A model generated the notes under the pieces. That model made no database searches and was not told where the DNA came from. It saw only the letters and a list, made by a program, of their open reading frames with translations. Made by a program: the position numbers and the translations under genes. From Dentipellis sp. KUC8613 (taxonomy: Eukaryota > Basidiomycota > Agaricomycetes > Russulales > Hericiaceae): a stretch of DNA of 64,000 bases. Of this stretch, positions 23,086 to 36,090 are shown one piece after another. Position 1 is the stretch's first letter; each line of letters opens with the position of its first letter. Where the stretch lies: positions 501,959 through 565,958 of the forward strand of contig NSJX01000005.1 in NCBI GenBank assembly GCA_002286715.1, given 5' to 3'.

Positions 23086-24013
23086 CTAGTCGACTATCCC
23101 ACAAGCCTCTGCGATGGAATTTCTTACTTCGTCAATTCCGAATGGCGGTGAGAGACCGGCGGCGGTGACAATGGGGGGCAGACATGTGGGGGCTGCCTCG
23201 AATATCTCTTCTCGAATCTTAGCTATCCTACTCGGTGCATCCGCTTGAGTGGCCTTGTCCGCCTTGGTAAGGATAGCCTGGAATGTCCAGTGATTTCCTT
23301 CCCAAGATTGGCTTCTGGCATCAAGGTCTCGCAACATTATTTTATCCGCTTCGTTGAGGCCATGAGTGGAGTTGAATAAAATGTAGACGCGCCGTAGCCT
23401 GAAAGCGCAAGCTCGCATCAATATCGTAGAAATGGATATCCAAGGGAAGACGTACTCTTCTCGACGTCTTAGGTAGTAATCGAATAGTGAGCCCCACTCT
23501 GGTCGTCCGCGCGCACCATAGCCGGGCGAATCGACGAGGACCAGTTTTCCGACGTCTGGCCCGACCTGGAAGAAATTCAACATCCTTGTCTTCCCCTGTA
23601 CAACAGATGAGCAGACAATTGAAATTCCCCTGAGTATGTACGCACCGGCTTTTTACTAGACATCACTAGATCTCTCCTCCCCAGTATGGCATTGAGCAAT
23701 GTCGACTTGCCAGCATTTGCGCGTCCTAGATTGCATCAGACTCGACGTGCCATGCAGCTACATTAATATTCAAACCTGTGACAATGATCTAAAAGATTAT
23801 TTGAGAAAATCGGGGCAGAACTTTGGGACTTACTTCAGGAAGACCATGCAGACGACGCAAAGTTGGAGGTGATACAGCTGAGTATAGGTATTCTGCATCC
23901 TTGGGGTTCGAAAATACGGATGTCCCGGATGCTGAAGAAGCATACCGCCTGACGGACGTCCTTTGTAGCCGATGGCATTGTCTGGCACATCCTGATGCAA
24001 GTGATGATACCAT
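23086..24013 (-). CDS. EngB/YihA-type GTPase, probably mitochondrial
   Basis: P-loop GTPase of the EngB family, which acts in large-subunit ribosome assembly; the fungal members are mitochondrial. Five exons: 23834-24013, 23776-23788 (13 nt), 23646-23725, 23456-23595 and 23086-23398, giving 241 residues. The N-terminus (MVSSLASGCARQCHRL, RRYASS) is basic and Ser-rich like a mitochondrial presequence. Motifs: G1 GRANAGKST, formed across the microexon junction; SSKKPGKTRMLNFF with the switch Thr; G3 DSPGYG; G4 LTKAD. The 13-nt exon encodes IIVT plus the first base of the G1 glycine. It shares a 157-bp divergent promoter with the WDR5 gene. Confidence 0.93.
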
Positions 24014-24170
24014 GGTAGAGACTACCGCGGAGAGACACAACAGAGAGCCGGTGCTGGTCGTTGTGACAAACGCGGCTACCGTCGGCGAAAGCCGATCGTT
24101 GCCTTCTTGGGCGCTTAACTGTACTTTACTCTGAACACTATCCTCATCGCAGCGAGTGCAACAATACACC
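24014..24170. promoter_or_regulatory. Short divergent promoter between EngB GTPase and WDR5 genes
   Basis: The start codons of the two divergent genes are separated by 157 bp. No clear TATA box is visible. Shared control of the pair is inferred from the layout only. Confidence 0.5.
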
Positions 24171-25603
<1,433 letters not shown>

Positions 25604-26324
25604 TTCTACATTTCATGTACGTTTCTCCGTCTCCAGCTCTGTAATATATGACTCGTACCAGAAGTTTGAGTGCCGATTTCACGTCCATTGCTGCGGACTG
25701 TGGATTTGTGAAAAACCTCCATTGCGGTGCTGCCCTGTGTCTTCCCATGAAGAACATGTCGTCCGTCAGCGCCAGCACCAACAGATGATCAAGTTGTTCT
25801 TAGCACATGGGAGTGGGTCACTCTGAGAAGTCGATGGCCAAGACGTTAGTCCCATTTTGCCTAATTGCGGTGCTTCGCTTTTGCCGTTGAGATTCGAGAG
25901 TCCCACATTCGATAGGAACGGTAGGTGGCTCTGTCCTCCTTCTTTGATTCCCTGACGGATCACCCCTTTTCGGCCACAGGTGAAGGAGATCGGAAGAAAT
26001 CTCCGCCTTGCCGCCCCCTCGTTTGCGTTTGGTTTTCTGCGCCCCTGGCTCTTCTACTGACGTCTCAATACACTGTGTGGTGCAACTGCCAGCCTAGGCG
26101 CCGTCACCGTGAATTCGGCAGTGAATTCAGCGCTTGCCTGCTGTACTAATTCAACGGGCTTTCCTGATATTCTTTACGCGCATCCACACAATACCGCTGA
26201 AACCTTCGCAGCGTTATGGCATCCTTCTTGCAATGGCGCGCATCATGCGCACTCTGGTACTAGCTCTCACGGTATCATATTTATGGATGTATAAGACCTG
26301 GCTGAACGATTTTTTTGTTCGAGT
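25604..26324. other. Intergenic, nothing recognised
   Basis: About 720 bp between WDR5 and the following hypothetical gene. Short open frames on both strands show no family features. It presumably contains the WDR5 3' end and a promoter. Confidence 0.45.
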
Positions 26325-27399
26325 ATGACTACTATGAACTCCGCGAGCGGCGGCACTCGCACATATCCCCCTAGCTTGCCATCCTACCCAGTCGAAACAC
26401 ACCGCCATTACCTTCAGAATCGCGATGGTCAGCAAGACGGTCCCTATGTCTATGGTACGACTGCGCATCATCCCTCTCCCCTTGCAGGGCCGGGCTTTGC
26501 AGCAGGGAACCAAAGTTCTGTCCAAAGTTACGTACATGCCTCGCCAACGGTCACGACTGGAGCATATTCTCTTCAGGAAGCGTGAGTCATGGTCCACATA
26601 CACCGTGCCTCAGCTTATTCTAACTTCCGGAGCCGCCAACTCTCTGCATAGTACTGCATACAAGCCGCTTGCCGCCCCGAGCGCATCACAGTCGCTCGGA
26701 TATATGCCTGAACAATATTATGGACCCACCGAGCCACGTGGTATTGGTCCCAATGCCCCGGTGATATTCAGGACTTATATACATGATTTCAGCTGGCGAA
26801 GTCCCTGTGCATCCCCACCCAGGCCAGAACCCGCTCCGGGTTAGCTCCTCGTCAGGCGTGGATATGGCCCGTGCCAATACAACAATTCGGACTAGGAGAG
26901 GCACGGAGTCGCAGCTCCATCGTTCTGTTCAAATCGCTAGCAATAATCACGGGAGCCATCAACCTTCGGATATTTATGCAGGCGCAAAGCATTATATTTC
27001 CCCGGAGCAAGCTATTTCAAGCTCCATCGTGCCCAACGCTCCTTTCAAGCCGCCCTCCTCGACGACGCCCAACCCATTCCAGGATGGGCGCTTTTCCGAG
27101 CTGGAATTCGAGCCAAAACCCAGATCGAACGCGGCTGCCGAATACCAGATCGATCTACGTTCAAAAAAGAGATCGAAGCTGCGAGGACTTAATGCTTTGC
27201 TTCCACGACATCTCCGATCTGACTATGATCCACCGAGGCTCATACCGGTTTTAAACGGAGGTGAGTGCACTATGTTGTTAAAGATCGCATGCGCGCATCC
27301 TGATGTCGTCGGTTGACCTAAGCTATCGAGCATATCGAACAATTGCACGAAGAGAATCAACAACTGCGCAAGGCAAACAGTAAATCCGCAAACTCATGA
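26325..27399 (+). CDS. Hypothetical low-complexity protein with a C-terminal coiled segment
   Basis: Four exons (26325-26581, 26652-26740, 26793-27260, 27323-27399) keep phase and give 296 residues; I do not recognise the family. The N-terminal 190 residues are rich in Pro, Ser, Tyr, Gly and Gln (YPPSLPSYPVE, YVYGTTAHHP, YMPEQYYGPTEPR) and probably disordered. The C-terminal third is basic and polar: DLRSKKRSKLRGLNALLPRH, then DYDPPRLIPVLNG, then a short helical end IEHIEQLHEENQQLRKAN that looks like a coiled coil. Such architecture is common in fungal regulatory proteins, but no DNA-binding domain is visible. The donor of intron 2 (GTATTG) was selected because it alone preserves the frame. 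Confidence 0.62.
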
Positions 27400-28433
27400 C
27401 CTGTATGAGAAAACGACAATACGGACATATCAGCGAATAGGGCGTTTGGCGATAGCAGCTACATTTTCTCACAAAATAGTGCCGGCGTCAAGCGGTAACG
27501 TACTATACTATGTGCGACTGGACAAGCCATGCACGGGAGCGGCAGTACTTAGAACAAGGTTTGACATGCAATAGAGAAATTTTCATACGACCGGGGGAAC
27601 GTATATCAGATACTGATCAACTCGAGCTCGAGACAGTCGACTGTATGAATGTTAACTTGCGTAGGTGTCGTGGGAACCCTAACCATAAGATCGCGGCGGT
27701 ATCACAGGGTATCACGTCGAGACGAGTCGACCTGCCAGCTGATCTCCTTCGAGCTTTGCGTGTTTCTCTTTAGCTTGCCAACACGCCACCTTTGAGAAAC
27801 GTCTTTTTTTTTTCCGCTACGCCACTTGAACAGATTGTGAGAGACGGTGATGGTGAGCCCGAATTTGCTAATCGACACTTACGGCGTCCTTCATTCAGGG
27901 ATTATTTGACGATACCCTTTGCTTGGCGGTAACAACTTTGACGACCTACCCAGGACCTCCTTACTCAAGGCCTCGTCATAATGTCTGGTTCACGCTCGCA
28001 GGTCACAAAGTACCCTAGCTCTGCGGATCGTGCGCTCAGTCAGACTGCAGTGGAAAGGGGCTGAGCAGTGACAAACAGCATCGTGTGTGTACAGTAATCT
28101 AGGGTTCCGGACACTGCTTGCGAATGCGTAAGTCTCAGCAGCAAGTGATCGACACACGACCGACAACGGACAGGATGTTGTGTGTGGCCACACGGTGACC
28201 CTGCTAGGCCCCGGGTACGAATTCGGCCCGGGTGCAGTCTCTGTCATTGCTCCCGACTTGACGAAGAACCCTAGCGGCGCGGTACCACAGTACGATACCC
28301 TGATCCATGGGCAACGCCTCTCTGTTGATTCTGTGTGTGCTGAGAGCATGCTCATACATAAAGAGATGGCTTGGAGACGCTAGACATCCCTCATCCAACT
28401 CACAGCAGCTAACTGACCAAAGACACAGATAGT
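27400..28433. other. Intergenic, nothing recognised
   Basis: About 1 kb upstream of the first SDR gene. Only short frames were found. A run of nine Ts at about 27804-27813 and an AT-richer stretch at 27780-27960 are the only compositional features. It should contain the promoter of the SDR gene. Confidence 0.45.
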
Positions 28434-29704
28434 ATGGGTTCGCAGAAGACCGTGCTCATAACAGGGTACGTGCCTACTTACTCTCCGAGCCCTGCCTTTA
28501 TCTCATCGTCGTCGACAACAGGTGCAGCGCTGGTGGAATTGGCCACGCGCTTGCCCTGGAATTCAAGTCGAAAGGTCAGCATTGCGATCAAACAGTCGAT
28601 ATTAGAAGCTTACCCACCGCTGTACTTCGCCTAGGCTATCGTGTTTTCGCGACATCTCGCAACGTGAAAACCATGGCGGACCTCCCTGATAAAGGGATAG
28701 ATATATTAGCCCTGGATGTAACGAAGCAGGAAAGTGTCAAAGAGGCAAGGGACAAGGTCGCCCAGTTGACAGGAGGAAAGCTGAACGTTCTAGTGAACAA
28801 TGCGTAAGCAATACTCCATTGGTCCTTTTATCTGATCTCTGACGGCTCTTGTCTTATATAGAGGAGCTCGTGAGTTGCTTTTATACACCACGTACCTAAC
28901 GCGTTTGACTTCACAATTGATAGTTTACGCTGTCCCCGCTACGGACATCGACATCGAGGAGGCGAAGAAGCTCTTCGACGTCAATTTGTTCGGTGCCATG
29001 GAGATGGTCAAGCAATTTGTTCATATGTTGATTGCATCGCAAGACGGCCGTATTCTCAACATCGGTAGTGTCGCCGGCACAGTACCTCTGCCTTTCGGCG
29101 TTACGTATAACGCATCGAAGGCAGCGATGCACTCTTACAGCGATACTCTTCGTGTTGAGCTCGCACCCTTCGGGTAGGTGCCCGTTCTATTCTCTTTGAA
29201 TAACTGCATCCATTATTTGTGTTTTTCAGCATACAAGTTACTACTGTTTTACCTGGCGGTGTCAAGAGCAATATTGCCAGGCTAGAACGCCAGTTAGCTC
29301 CAGATTCTTTGTATCAGCCAATCTCCGACCAGTACCAGAAACGGTTGACGACGTCACAAAGTAAGATCTCAATGATCTCCTCATATTGGGCGCCACACTG
29401 ATCAATTGCTAAGCAGCATCTACGTCCGTCACGGCAGAGGAATGCGCTCGTAATATTGCGAAAGAGGCGCTGAAGTCGAGACAGAGACTATGGCTTTGGA
29501 CTGCAGCACTTTCGACCACTGCATGGTTCATGACTACGTTCATGCCAAGAGGTGTCCCGGTGAGTAAGACGGCTCTCGGCTTGAGTCGGCTTGAGTCGAG
29601 ACGACCTGACACTTTCATAGGAATACATCATGAGCCGTAGGTACGGGCTCACCAAACTTGCCGAGAAAGTGACAGAACAGAGGAGGGTCAACCGAACATC
29701 GTAG
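28434..29704 (+). CDS. Short-chain dehydrogenase/reductase, Ayr1-like, copy A
   Basis: Classical NADP(H)-dependent SDR resembling yeast Ayr1, a 1-acyl-dihydroxyacetone-phosphate reductase of lipid droplets and ER. Eight exons: 28434-28465, 28522-28574, 28635-28803, 28862-28869 (8 nt), 28924-29173, 29230-29360, 29417-29559 and 29621-29704, giving 289 residues. Motifs: cofactor loop TG-CSAGGIG across intron 1; YRVFATSRN; LDVTKQESV; NNAGA, whose last Gly-Ala comes from the 8-nt exon; catalytic Ser in NIGSVAG and YNASK. The C-terminal WLWTAALSTTAWFMTTFMP is hydrophobic and could anchor the protein to a membrane. Copy B follows 519 bp downstream with the same exon plan. Confidence 0.92.
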
Positions 29705-30223
29705 AGCGGGCCTCTCGTATTTCAATTTATCTGTCGTTATCCGCTGCTATTATAGATCTACCTTTATTAATGTCTCGGTGGATGACCGTGCGAGGGGCCT
29801 TCGACGTACCAGGCGATCGTGATGGCTCTGCGAAGAGCGAACTAGTCAACTCCTGCAGTTGCTGCGGAACGCTGCGGTACCGGTGCCCTTACGGAATATT
29901 TCCATGTACTCCTCGGCGCGTTTCAAGCTCAGGATCGTGGCAACCACAAGCAAGTTGGTATGTGATTGCAGCCGTCGCTGTGGCGCCTCGCGGTGTGTGC
30001 AGCCGCCGTGGGTACGGCAGACGATGACTAGGCATGATGCCGCTTCCGTCGGTGCCTCGCTGAGAGGACGCACGCTAAGGTCTTCGGCGTTAGGCTCTAC
30101 ATCGGTTTCAGACGTTCGTTATCAGCGTCGACGCAATACTATAAGTACTCTTTATACGCGGCCGGGTGTGGATAGACGTTCCACAATCAATCGACTAATC
30201 CAGACGCCCCAACTCGTGACAAG
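29705..30223. promoter_or_regulatory. Spacer between the tandem SDR genes, probable promoter of copy B
   Basis: A 519-bp interval. An ACTATAAGTACTCTTTATACG segment at about 30137-30156 holds two TATA-like elements (TATAAG, TTTATA) some 65-85 bp before the ATG of copy B. No coding signal was found. Confidence 0.45.
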
Positions 30224-31505
30224 ATGAGCCCCGCTCAAAAGACAGTTCTTATTACAGGGTAGGTACTCATTTGCTCATGTCTTCGCCGACTAGATGTTGA
30301 CTTCGTGCCATTCTCATCCAACACTAGGTGCAGCGCTGGCGGCATCGGCCATGCGCTTGCTCTTGAATTCAAATCGAAAGGTAGGCAGTACGCTCAGAAA
30401 ATTCAAGCCATTATCAATCGTTTTGCTAGGCTATCGTGTGTTTGCGACGGCTCGGAACCCGAAGTCTATAGAGGATCTCTCCGAGAAAGGGATTGAAACT
30501 CTGGTCCTTGATGTCACGAACCAAGAAAGCATCAAAGCAGCAAGGGAGAAAGTTGCTGAATTGACGGGAGGGTCTCTGAACATCTTGGTAAACAATGCGT
30601 AAGTGCCCGTCCCTTCTCTGTCCAAGTCAGCCACTAAAGTGAACATCATCACAGAGGCGCTGGTATGGATTCCACCTCGTTTCAGCTTGTCGATGAGCGA
30701 GTCTTGACCCCATTTCTTGCATTCCGGTAGCTTCTATGATCCCCGCTACAGACTTTGACATAGATGAGGCCAAGAAACTCTTTGACGTCAATCTCTTCGG
30801 TGTAATGGCGATGGTCAAGGAGTTTGTCCACCTCCTCATTGCCTCTCGGGATGGTCGTATCGTCAACATTGGCAGCGTCGCGGGTCTCCTGCCTCTTCCA
30901 TACGGCTCAATATACAACGCAAGCAAGGCAGCGTTGCATTCCTACGGTGATACTCTCCGTGTGGAGCTGGCGCCTTTTGGGTAAATATCATGTTTCATCT
31001 TGCTATGATGTTCTCCCTAACGGCAAAAATCAGCATACAGGTCATTACCGTCGCGACTGGCGGTGTGAAGACCAACATCGTGGACAGTTTGGCGAAGAAC
31101 GCAGCAAAGACAGACCTGCCTCCTGACTCTCTGTATCAACCAATCGCCGACCTCTATCACAAGCTCCTGGTATCACATCAAAGTAACGCACTGCAACGTC
31201 CCATATAATTTATTGCGAGTGCTGACCCGACTAACTTACAGATGCTGATGTCATGTCTGCGGAGGTCTATGCTCGCAGCGTGGTGAAAGCGGTGACTAGG
31301 TCGAAGCTTGGGATCTGGCTCTGGGCCGGTTCCTTTGCCCAGATTCTGTGGTTCTGCACCACTTTTCTGCCAAAATGGGCACTCGTGAGTCTATGTACGT
31401 TTCGTAGCAAAGCGAGTACTGACGTACCTCCAGGCCGGCATGGTGAACTCCGATTCCGGGCTCCCAGAACTCACCAAGAAATTGAAGGCACAGAAAGCCG
31501 CCTAG
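30224..31505 (+). CDS. Short-chain dehydrogenase/reductase, Ayr1-like, copy B
   Basis: Tandem paralogue of copy A, 292 residues, eight exons: 30224-30258, 30328-30380, 30430-30598, 30655-30662 (8 nt), 30731-30980, 31034-31182, 31242-31384 and 31434-31505. Exons 2, 3, 4, 5 and 7 have the same lengths as in copy A (53, 169, 8, 250 and 143 nt) and all phases agree, so the pair arose by duplication after the introns were in place. Catalytic and cofactor residues are intact: TG-CSAGGIG, NNAGA, NIGSVAG, YNASK. Differences sit in the substrate region (ASMIPATDFDIDEA, LAKNAAKTDLPPDSLYQP) and the C-terminus (WLWAGSFAQILWFCTTFLP, ending KLKAQKAA). Different substrates or expression are plausible. Confidence 0.92.
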
Positions 31506-31710
31506 ATAGCCCTTGGTCAACTGAACGAGCTGCCTTTGTATGATCCTGGTGTTGTGTGTTACTGTAATGAAACTAATTTGATTCCCTAAGTATGCAAGTG
31601 ATAGTGATACAAAAGATGCACAAAGATAGCGATCTACGACTGTCCCAGAGTATCTTGCCGATCGAAGCAAACATCATGTCCTACGTATCATGAAGGTATA
31701 GAGGTTCTGA

Positions 31711-34700
31711 TCACTTGACAGGCTCCGCATGGATCAGGTCTGTGAACACAAGTCAGTCAGACGTGAATGAGGGATGGCGGATATCTAATTACCATTTGCG
31801 AGCTGCTTGTCGGCTTCTGACAAACCGGAATCATGTGCTTCCAGGAAGGCGTCCACCTGTAATAATCATTAGTGACTGATACTACAAGAAGGGTTGAAGA
31901 CGAACCTCATCCATGACACCATCATCTTCGCCAGCCTCATCCTCCTCTTCGCTGTCTTCGTCCTCGTCCTTGGCATCATCGATAGCGAAAGGTGTCCTCT
32001 CCATAAGGGCCACTTGTGCTGCATGCACCATAGGCATAGGGCTGAACTCTGCCGACGCTAACGGCTGTTCGACATTCGAGGCAACATTAGGGTCGACAGT
32101 GAGTGTAGCTGTCGACGACGTAATAGAAGTCATCGAAGCCGAATCGGCTGCCGTGGAGCCTTCGATCGGCGAAGACAGGCTGGACTTCGACGACGAGCGC
32201 CGCATGCCTGGCGTGAGCAACGACTCTCTCGCTCTGGGCTCTTCAAGCGCATGGTACCGGCCGATGGATGGCCGATGGACAACTTGATGTTTGCCGATGG
32301 TCTTACCGAGCTCGTCGCTGAACTTGTTGAACAGCTTCTTGTTGTCGTCGGTCGCGATTGTTGACCAGAGGCCATTCAAGAATCCACTGTTGGTAGGCGG
32401 CAGCTCCATGAGAGGTACAGGCTCCAGCTTGAAGGATGCGGAAAGGTCTGTCTCGAAGAACGATTCAAGGACTTCCTCAGCCAAGATGACCATCCGGAAT
32501 GTTGCCAGATTCAGGTAGGGCTGATTTGAGTCCAGCTGCGGTGGGTCTGAACCATCGCCGTCAGATTGAGGGAGCAACGCGTCCCCATACTCGAAGGCAT
32601 TGGACATGAAGCGGCTGATAGCCCCAAGGTACGCGTCCCCAACTTCGAACCGGAAGATGAACTACGAAGACGATTATTTTTTAGAGTCAGAAACGAACAA
32701 GAGTCACTACTCACGAGGAGAGATTCAGAGAGCGTTAGGACCTCGTCCTTCGTGAGGAACCCATCCTTGTTTTTGTCATGCAGGTTGAAGAACCATTCAA
32801 TGTTTTCCATCAAATCGTTGAAAATAACGCCATCCAACCCAGACACAAGGTCCTACGAGGTCTTGAGATAAAGTCGAAGATGAATGAAGACTCGACGACG
32901 CACCTGTAATGACAAGGCGCCGCGATACGAGGTATCCCAGAAGAAGAACAGCCTGTCGATCAATTCGTGCTCAGCCACGTCGCGATCCACTCGTTGCTGG
33001 CGAGTCACATGAGTATCAAAAGGTCGCTGCATCATGAGTATCGCCCGTACCTGAAAGCCGTTTGACACGATCTTGTCGTCCCGAGCCCAAGTTGCGATTT
33101 CACTCAAGAAAATCCTGAACGTCTTCAACTCGATCCTGGTCTCGGGCCTCTCCTCCATCCCATCCTTTGTTGTCAGCAACGACGGGGGCGGAGGCACGAC
33201 TTTGGGTGGCGGCTCGATACAGATCGCTCTATACAAGGCGTCGTAGATCAGGCCAACCTGATCCTTGCTAAATCGCTCGAGTGTCTTCAAGTTACGGATA
33301 GCAGACCGTTTCGAGAAGGATTCAATACTCGTGATGACCTCACTGCGGAACTTGCGGCGTTCCGCTTGGATGGTCTCGTCGGTGATGATGGCAAACTCAC
33401 GGAAGGAGACTAGGAGGAGCTCCTGGAAACGAGTGATGGCGCGTACGCGGGGATCCGGTGAGGTGGGGTGGGCAGACTCTCCGAGAGAACCGAAGTAGTC
33501 TCGCATGAGGCTGTTTTGCGCAATGAGGAATGTCAGGTAAAAGTAACGAAATCTTAAGCGACATACTGGATGAAACCTCCATCATCTTGAATCTGGAGGA
33601 GTTTCTCGCCGTTGATTTTCAAGACAGCTAGATACCAATATGAGCGAATTCCCTTGAACTAAAAGAGAAAGTTACTAACCCAACCTGTGAAGGATGTGAG
33701 CGACAACGTTGTGCAGGATGGTATATGTCAACTCACCCGACCTGGAACAGCACCTTGGACCCCATGCAGAAGAAGCAATCCACTATTCGGAACGCGAACA
33801 CCATGGGCATGCTGTTGATGAATCTGCAGAATGGCCGAATACTTAGAAAAAGCCGCGTATTATTCCTCACCGTGTACTCACAGACTAAGGAACCAAGGCA
33901 GCGACGCAACCGACAGTTGAACGTCGACTTCTTGGAAATGTTCATGCAGGATGGGCAGGCGGGATGCAACGAGGGATTCAAAGACTCGCTGGTCCAGTAA
34001 GGTGCCGTGCATGGAGGTGCTAGGTCTATGTCAGTCTTTGCAGCTTGGTTTATCAGGTTTCTATCGCTTCACCTGTAGTAGCCTGGCAATAGACGATCAC
34101 AGATGACTTCAAGAAGCCAAAAGGCTTGTTCCTCAGACATGTAGCTAGCATATATGCGTCAAGATGAGGTAGATTGGAAAAAAGTGAACGCCACCTACAT
34201 GAGGATAGCAGCTGCGAGTATATTCATAGCCTGCAGACACGCCACATCTAGATGCTATCTACTACGAGAAAGCAGAAGATGGACATACCTGACAGTATCC
34301 TGTCTCAGGATTCTTGAACGAGTACGCCTGGAGCACTCTTCGCAGAGCACCAATACCTTCTTCCGACTGATACGCCGGATATTCCGGCAAGCTACGGTGC
34401 AAGTCTTTCTCGATCTCTTCCGTGGCTGTGTTTACCCGTCCCTTGTTCTCTTCCAAGAGGCGTTCGTAGACGCCGGGGTTGAGGAATCGGAGGTATATCG
34501 ATCCCGAAAGTGTTTCCCACATCTCGCCTCGTAGCCGATTTGGCAGACCGACTTGCACAAGACGTGTACATTGAGGGTATCGCAGGAGCGTGAGGTGGCG
34601 TCCGTGAGCTGTTTCGTATGAGCACAATGCATGCACAGACGCCTGTAACGGTGAGAACGCACTCTTCAAATAGTTTGTCCAAAGCTTGGTTTTCGAAGCT

Positions 34701-35528
34701 TCGCGCAGCCTAGCCCTTCATCTGCACAAAATTCAGGAAAAGCGAAGGAAAGCCTCACTTTTTGGGATCGCCGGGGAACTTGAACTTGAGACCAAGCCCG
34801 CCCAGGAACGTAAATCCCGCACCGTCTGGACCCTTGTCGCCATCTATGAGACTGCCATCCTCGCGCTCATTGTCAGCCACCGGCGACGAGTCGAGTACGA
34901 GATTCTCAGAGTAGCAGGTCTTAGAGAATGCCTTGACGGTCTTCATACGACCGGCTTGCAATTCTGCTTTCAATGCGTCGCGTAGAAGCGAGCAGAAGAG
35001 GTCGGCCGAAGGACGCAGGGACGTCAATTGGACGATCTAAGTGCCCGTACACATTTCGGTCAGCCACCACGTCCCGAGGCAAATACAATAATAACGCGCA
35101 CAATCTTCATGCCATGCCACAGAGATAGGCTTAGGGCATAGATGCCCGCGCGCGCATTCAAGCGCTCGACACGCCTGATGGTGCACAACGGCACGGTGAA
35201 CTTCGCCGACTTGCGGTCAAGGCTGGCGAAGGCGAGGTAGGGCGGCAGGAGGTACAGTTTGCCGGCCTGTTGTCAGAGCACACCCGCCACACCCAGTCAG
35301 CCAACCCAGCGCCCTGAACACATGTCAGCCCGTACGCACATACGAGTCCTCCTCCCCCTGTACCCCCAGACTGAGCACGGCATTAATCTCCATCCTGTCG
35401 TGGCCATCATCGACCCCACCCTTCCCGGAGATGGCAGACTCGGTCCGAGGTATCGAGAAGAAGAGCTCCGTGTGCTGGTCCTTGGTGGGCTCCTTGAAGT
35501 TTCGGAGCTGCGTCGAGATAGTAGCCAT
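31711..35528 (-). CDS. Rab GTPase-activating protein, GRAM-TBC-EF-hand (Gyp2/Mdr1 type)
   Basis: Membrane-traffic regulator that stimulates Rab GTP hydrolysis. Seventeen exons, all in phase: 35340-35528, 35102-35266, 34759-35036, 34663-34709, 34289-34608, 34199-34230, 34073-34144, 33882-34019, 33737-33823, 33680-33684 (5 nt), 33567-33627, 33051-33510, 32904-32996, 32715-32852, 31906-32661, 31793-31856 and 31711-31739, giving 977 residues. [42 protein letters not shown], the arginine-finger block [12 protein letters not shown], the glutamine-finger block [30 protein letters not shown]-hand-like loop [12 protein letters not shown]. The ATG at 35528 directly follows an in-frame stop, but a further 5' exon is possible (see 35721-35809). 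Exon 10, GTTGG, is needed for the family junction [14 protein letters not shown]. Confidence 0.9.
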
Positions 35529-35720
35529 GCTGACTGGTCAAGGGCCTGCGCACGAGGATTCGCAGCGCTAGCGACGCTCGTTCGTGATTCCGATTGGGAT
35601 GTTCGTTAGAATTGGGAAGACAATTAAAGAGCGATGATGATGAGGGAGGTAATATAAAGCAGATGTTTGGTGACCTCCGAACATCAGGCGGTGGCTGAAG
35701 CAGAAGCAGTACACATACGC

Positions 35721-35809
35721 CTGCACGCGCCGACCCGAATCCGCGCCTGACACCCGCGTCGGACTCCTCGGACTCGGAGGCACTCAGTCTGACCCGGAAC
35801 CTTTCCTCG
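35721..35809 (-). other. Possible extra 5' coding exon of the TBC gene
   Basis: On the minus strand an acceptor at 35810 opens a frame reading ERFRVRLSASESEESDAG and then RRGFGSARA. A Ser/Glu-rich segment of this kind precedes the GRAM domain in related fungal proteins as I remember them. To join to the exon at 35528 in frame it would need a GC donor (GCAG/GCGTAT) and an acceptor at about 35534. I could not find its own start codon. It may instead be a 5' untranslated exon or chance. Confidence 0.25.
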
Positions 35810-36090
35810 CTGAAACAGAAAGAAAGAATTCTCCTAACATTCCATATGTATTCATGACGAGTCGTAAAGCGATGCTACAATATAGATAACCGTGAAGGAT
35901 AAAGAATGAAAAGCAAACGTGGAATGAAAGCGGAATAAAGAGGCCTAGAAGTAAGCATAGAAGATTAAAACAGCAAACAATGCGGTTGTGAATGGTGCAG
36001 CTCTAAAGTGTGAAGTCTGAGTGAATGGGTACAACCTTGCCTATGCCTCCCTAAAAATACAACATCCCAAGAAACCCACTTGACGACCAA

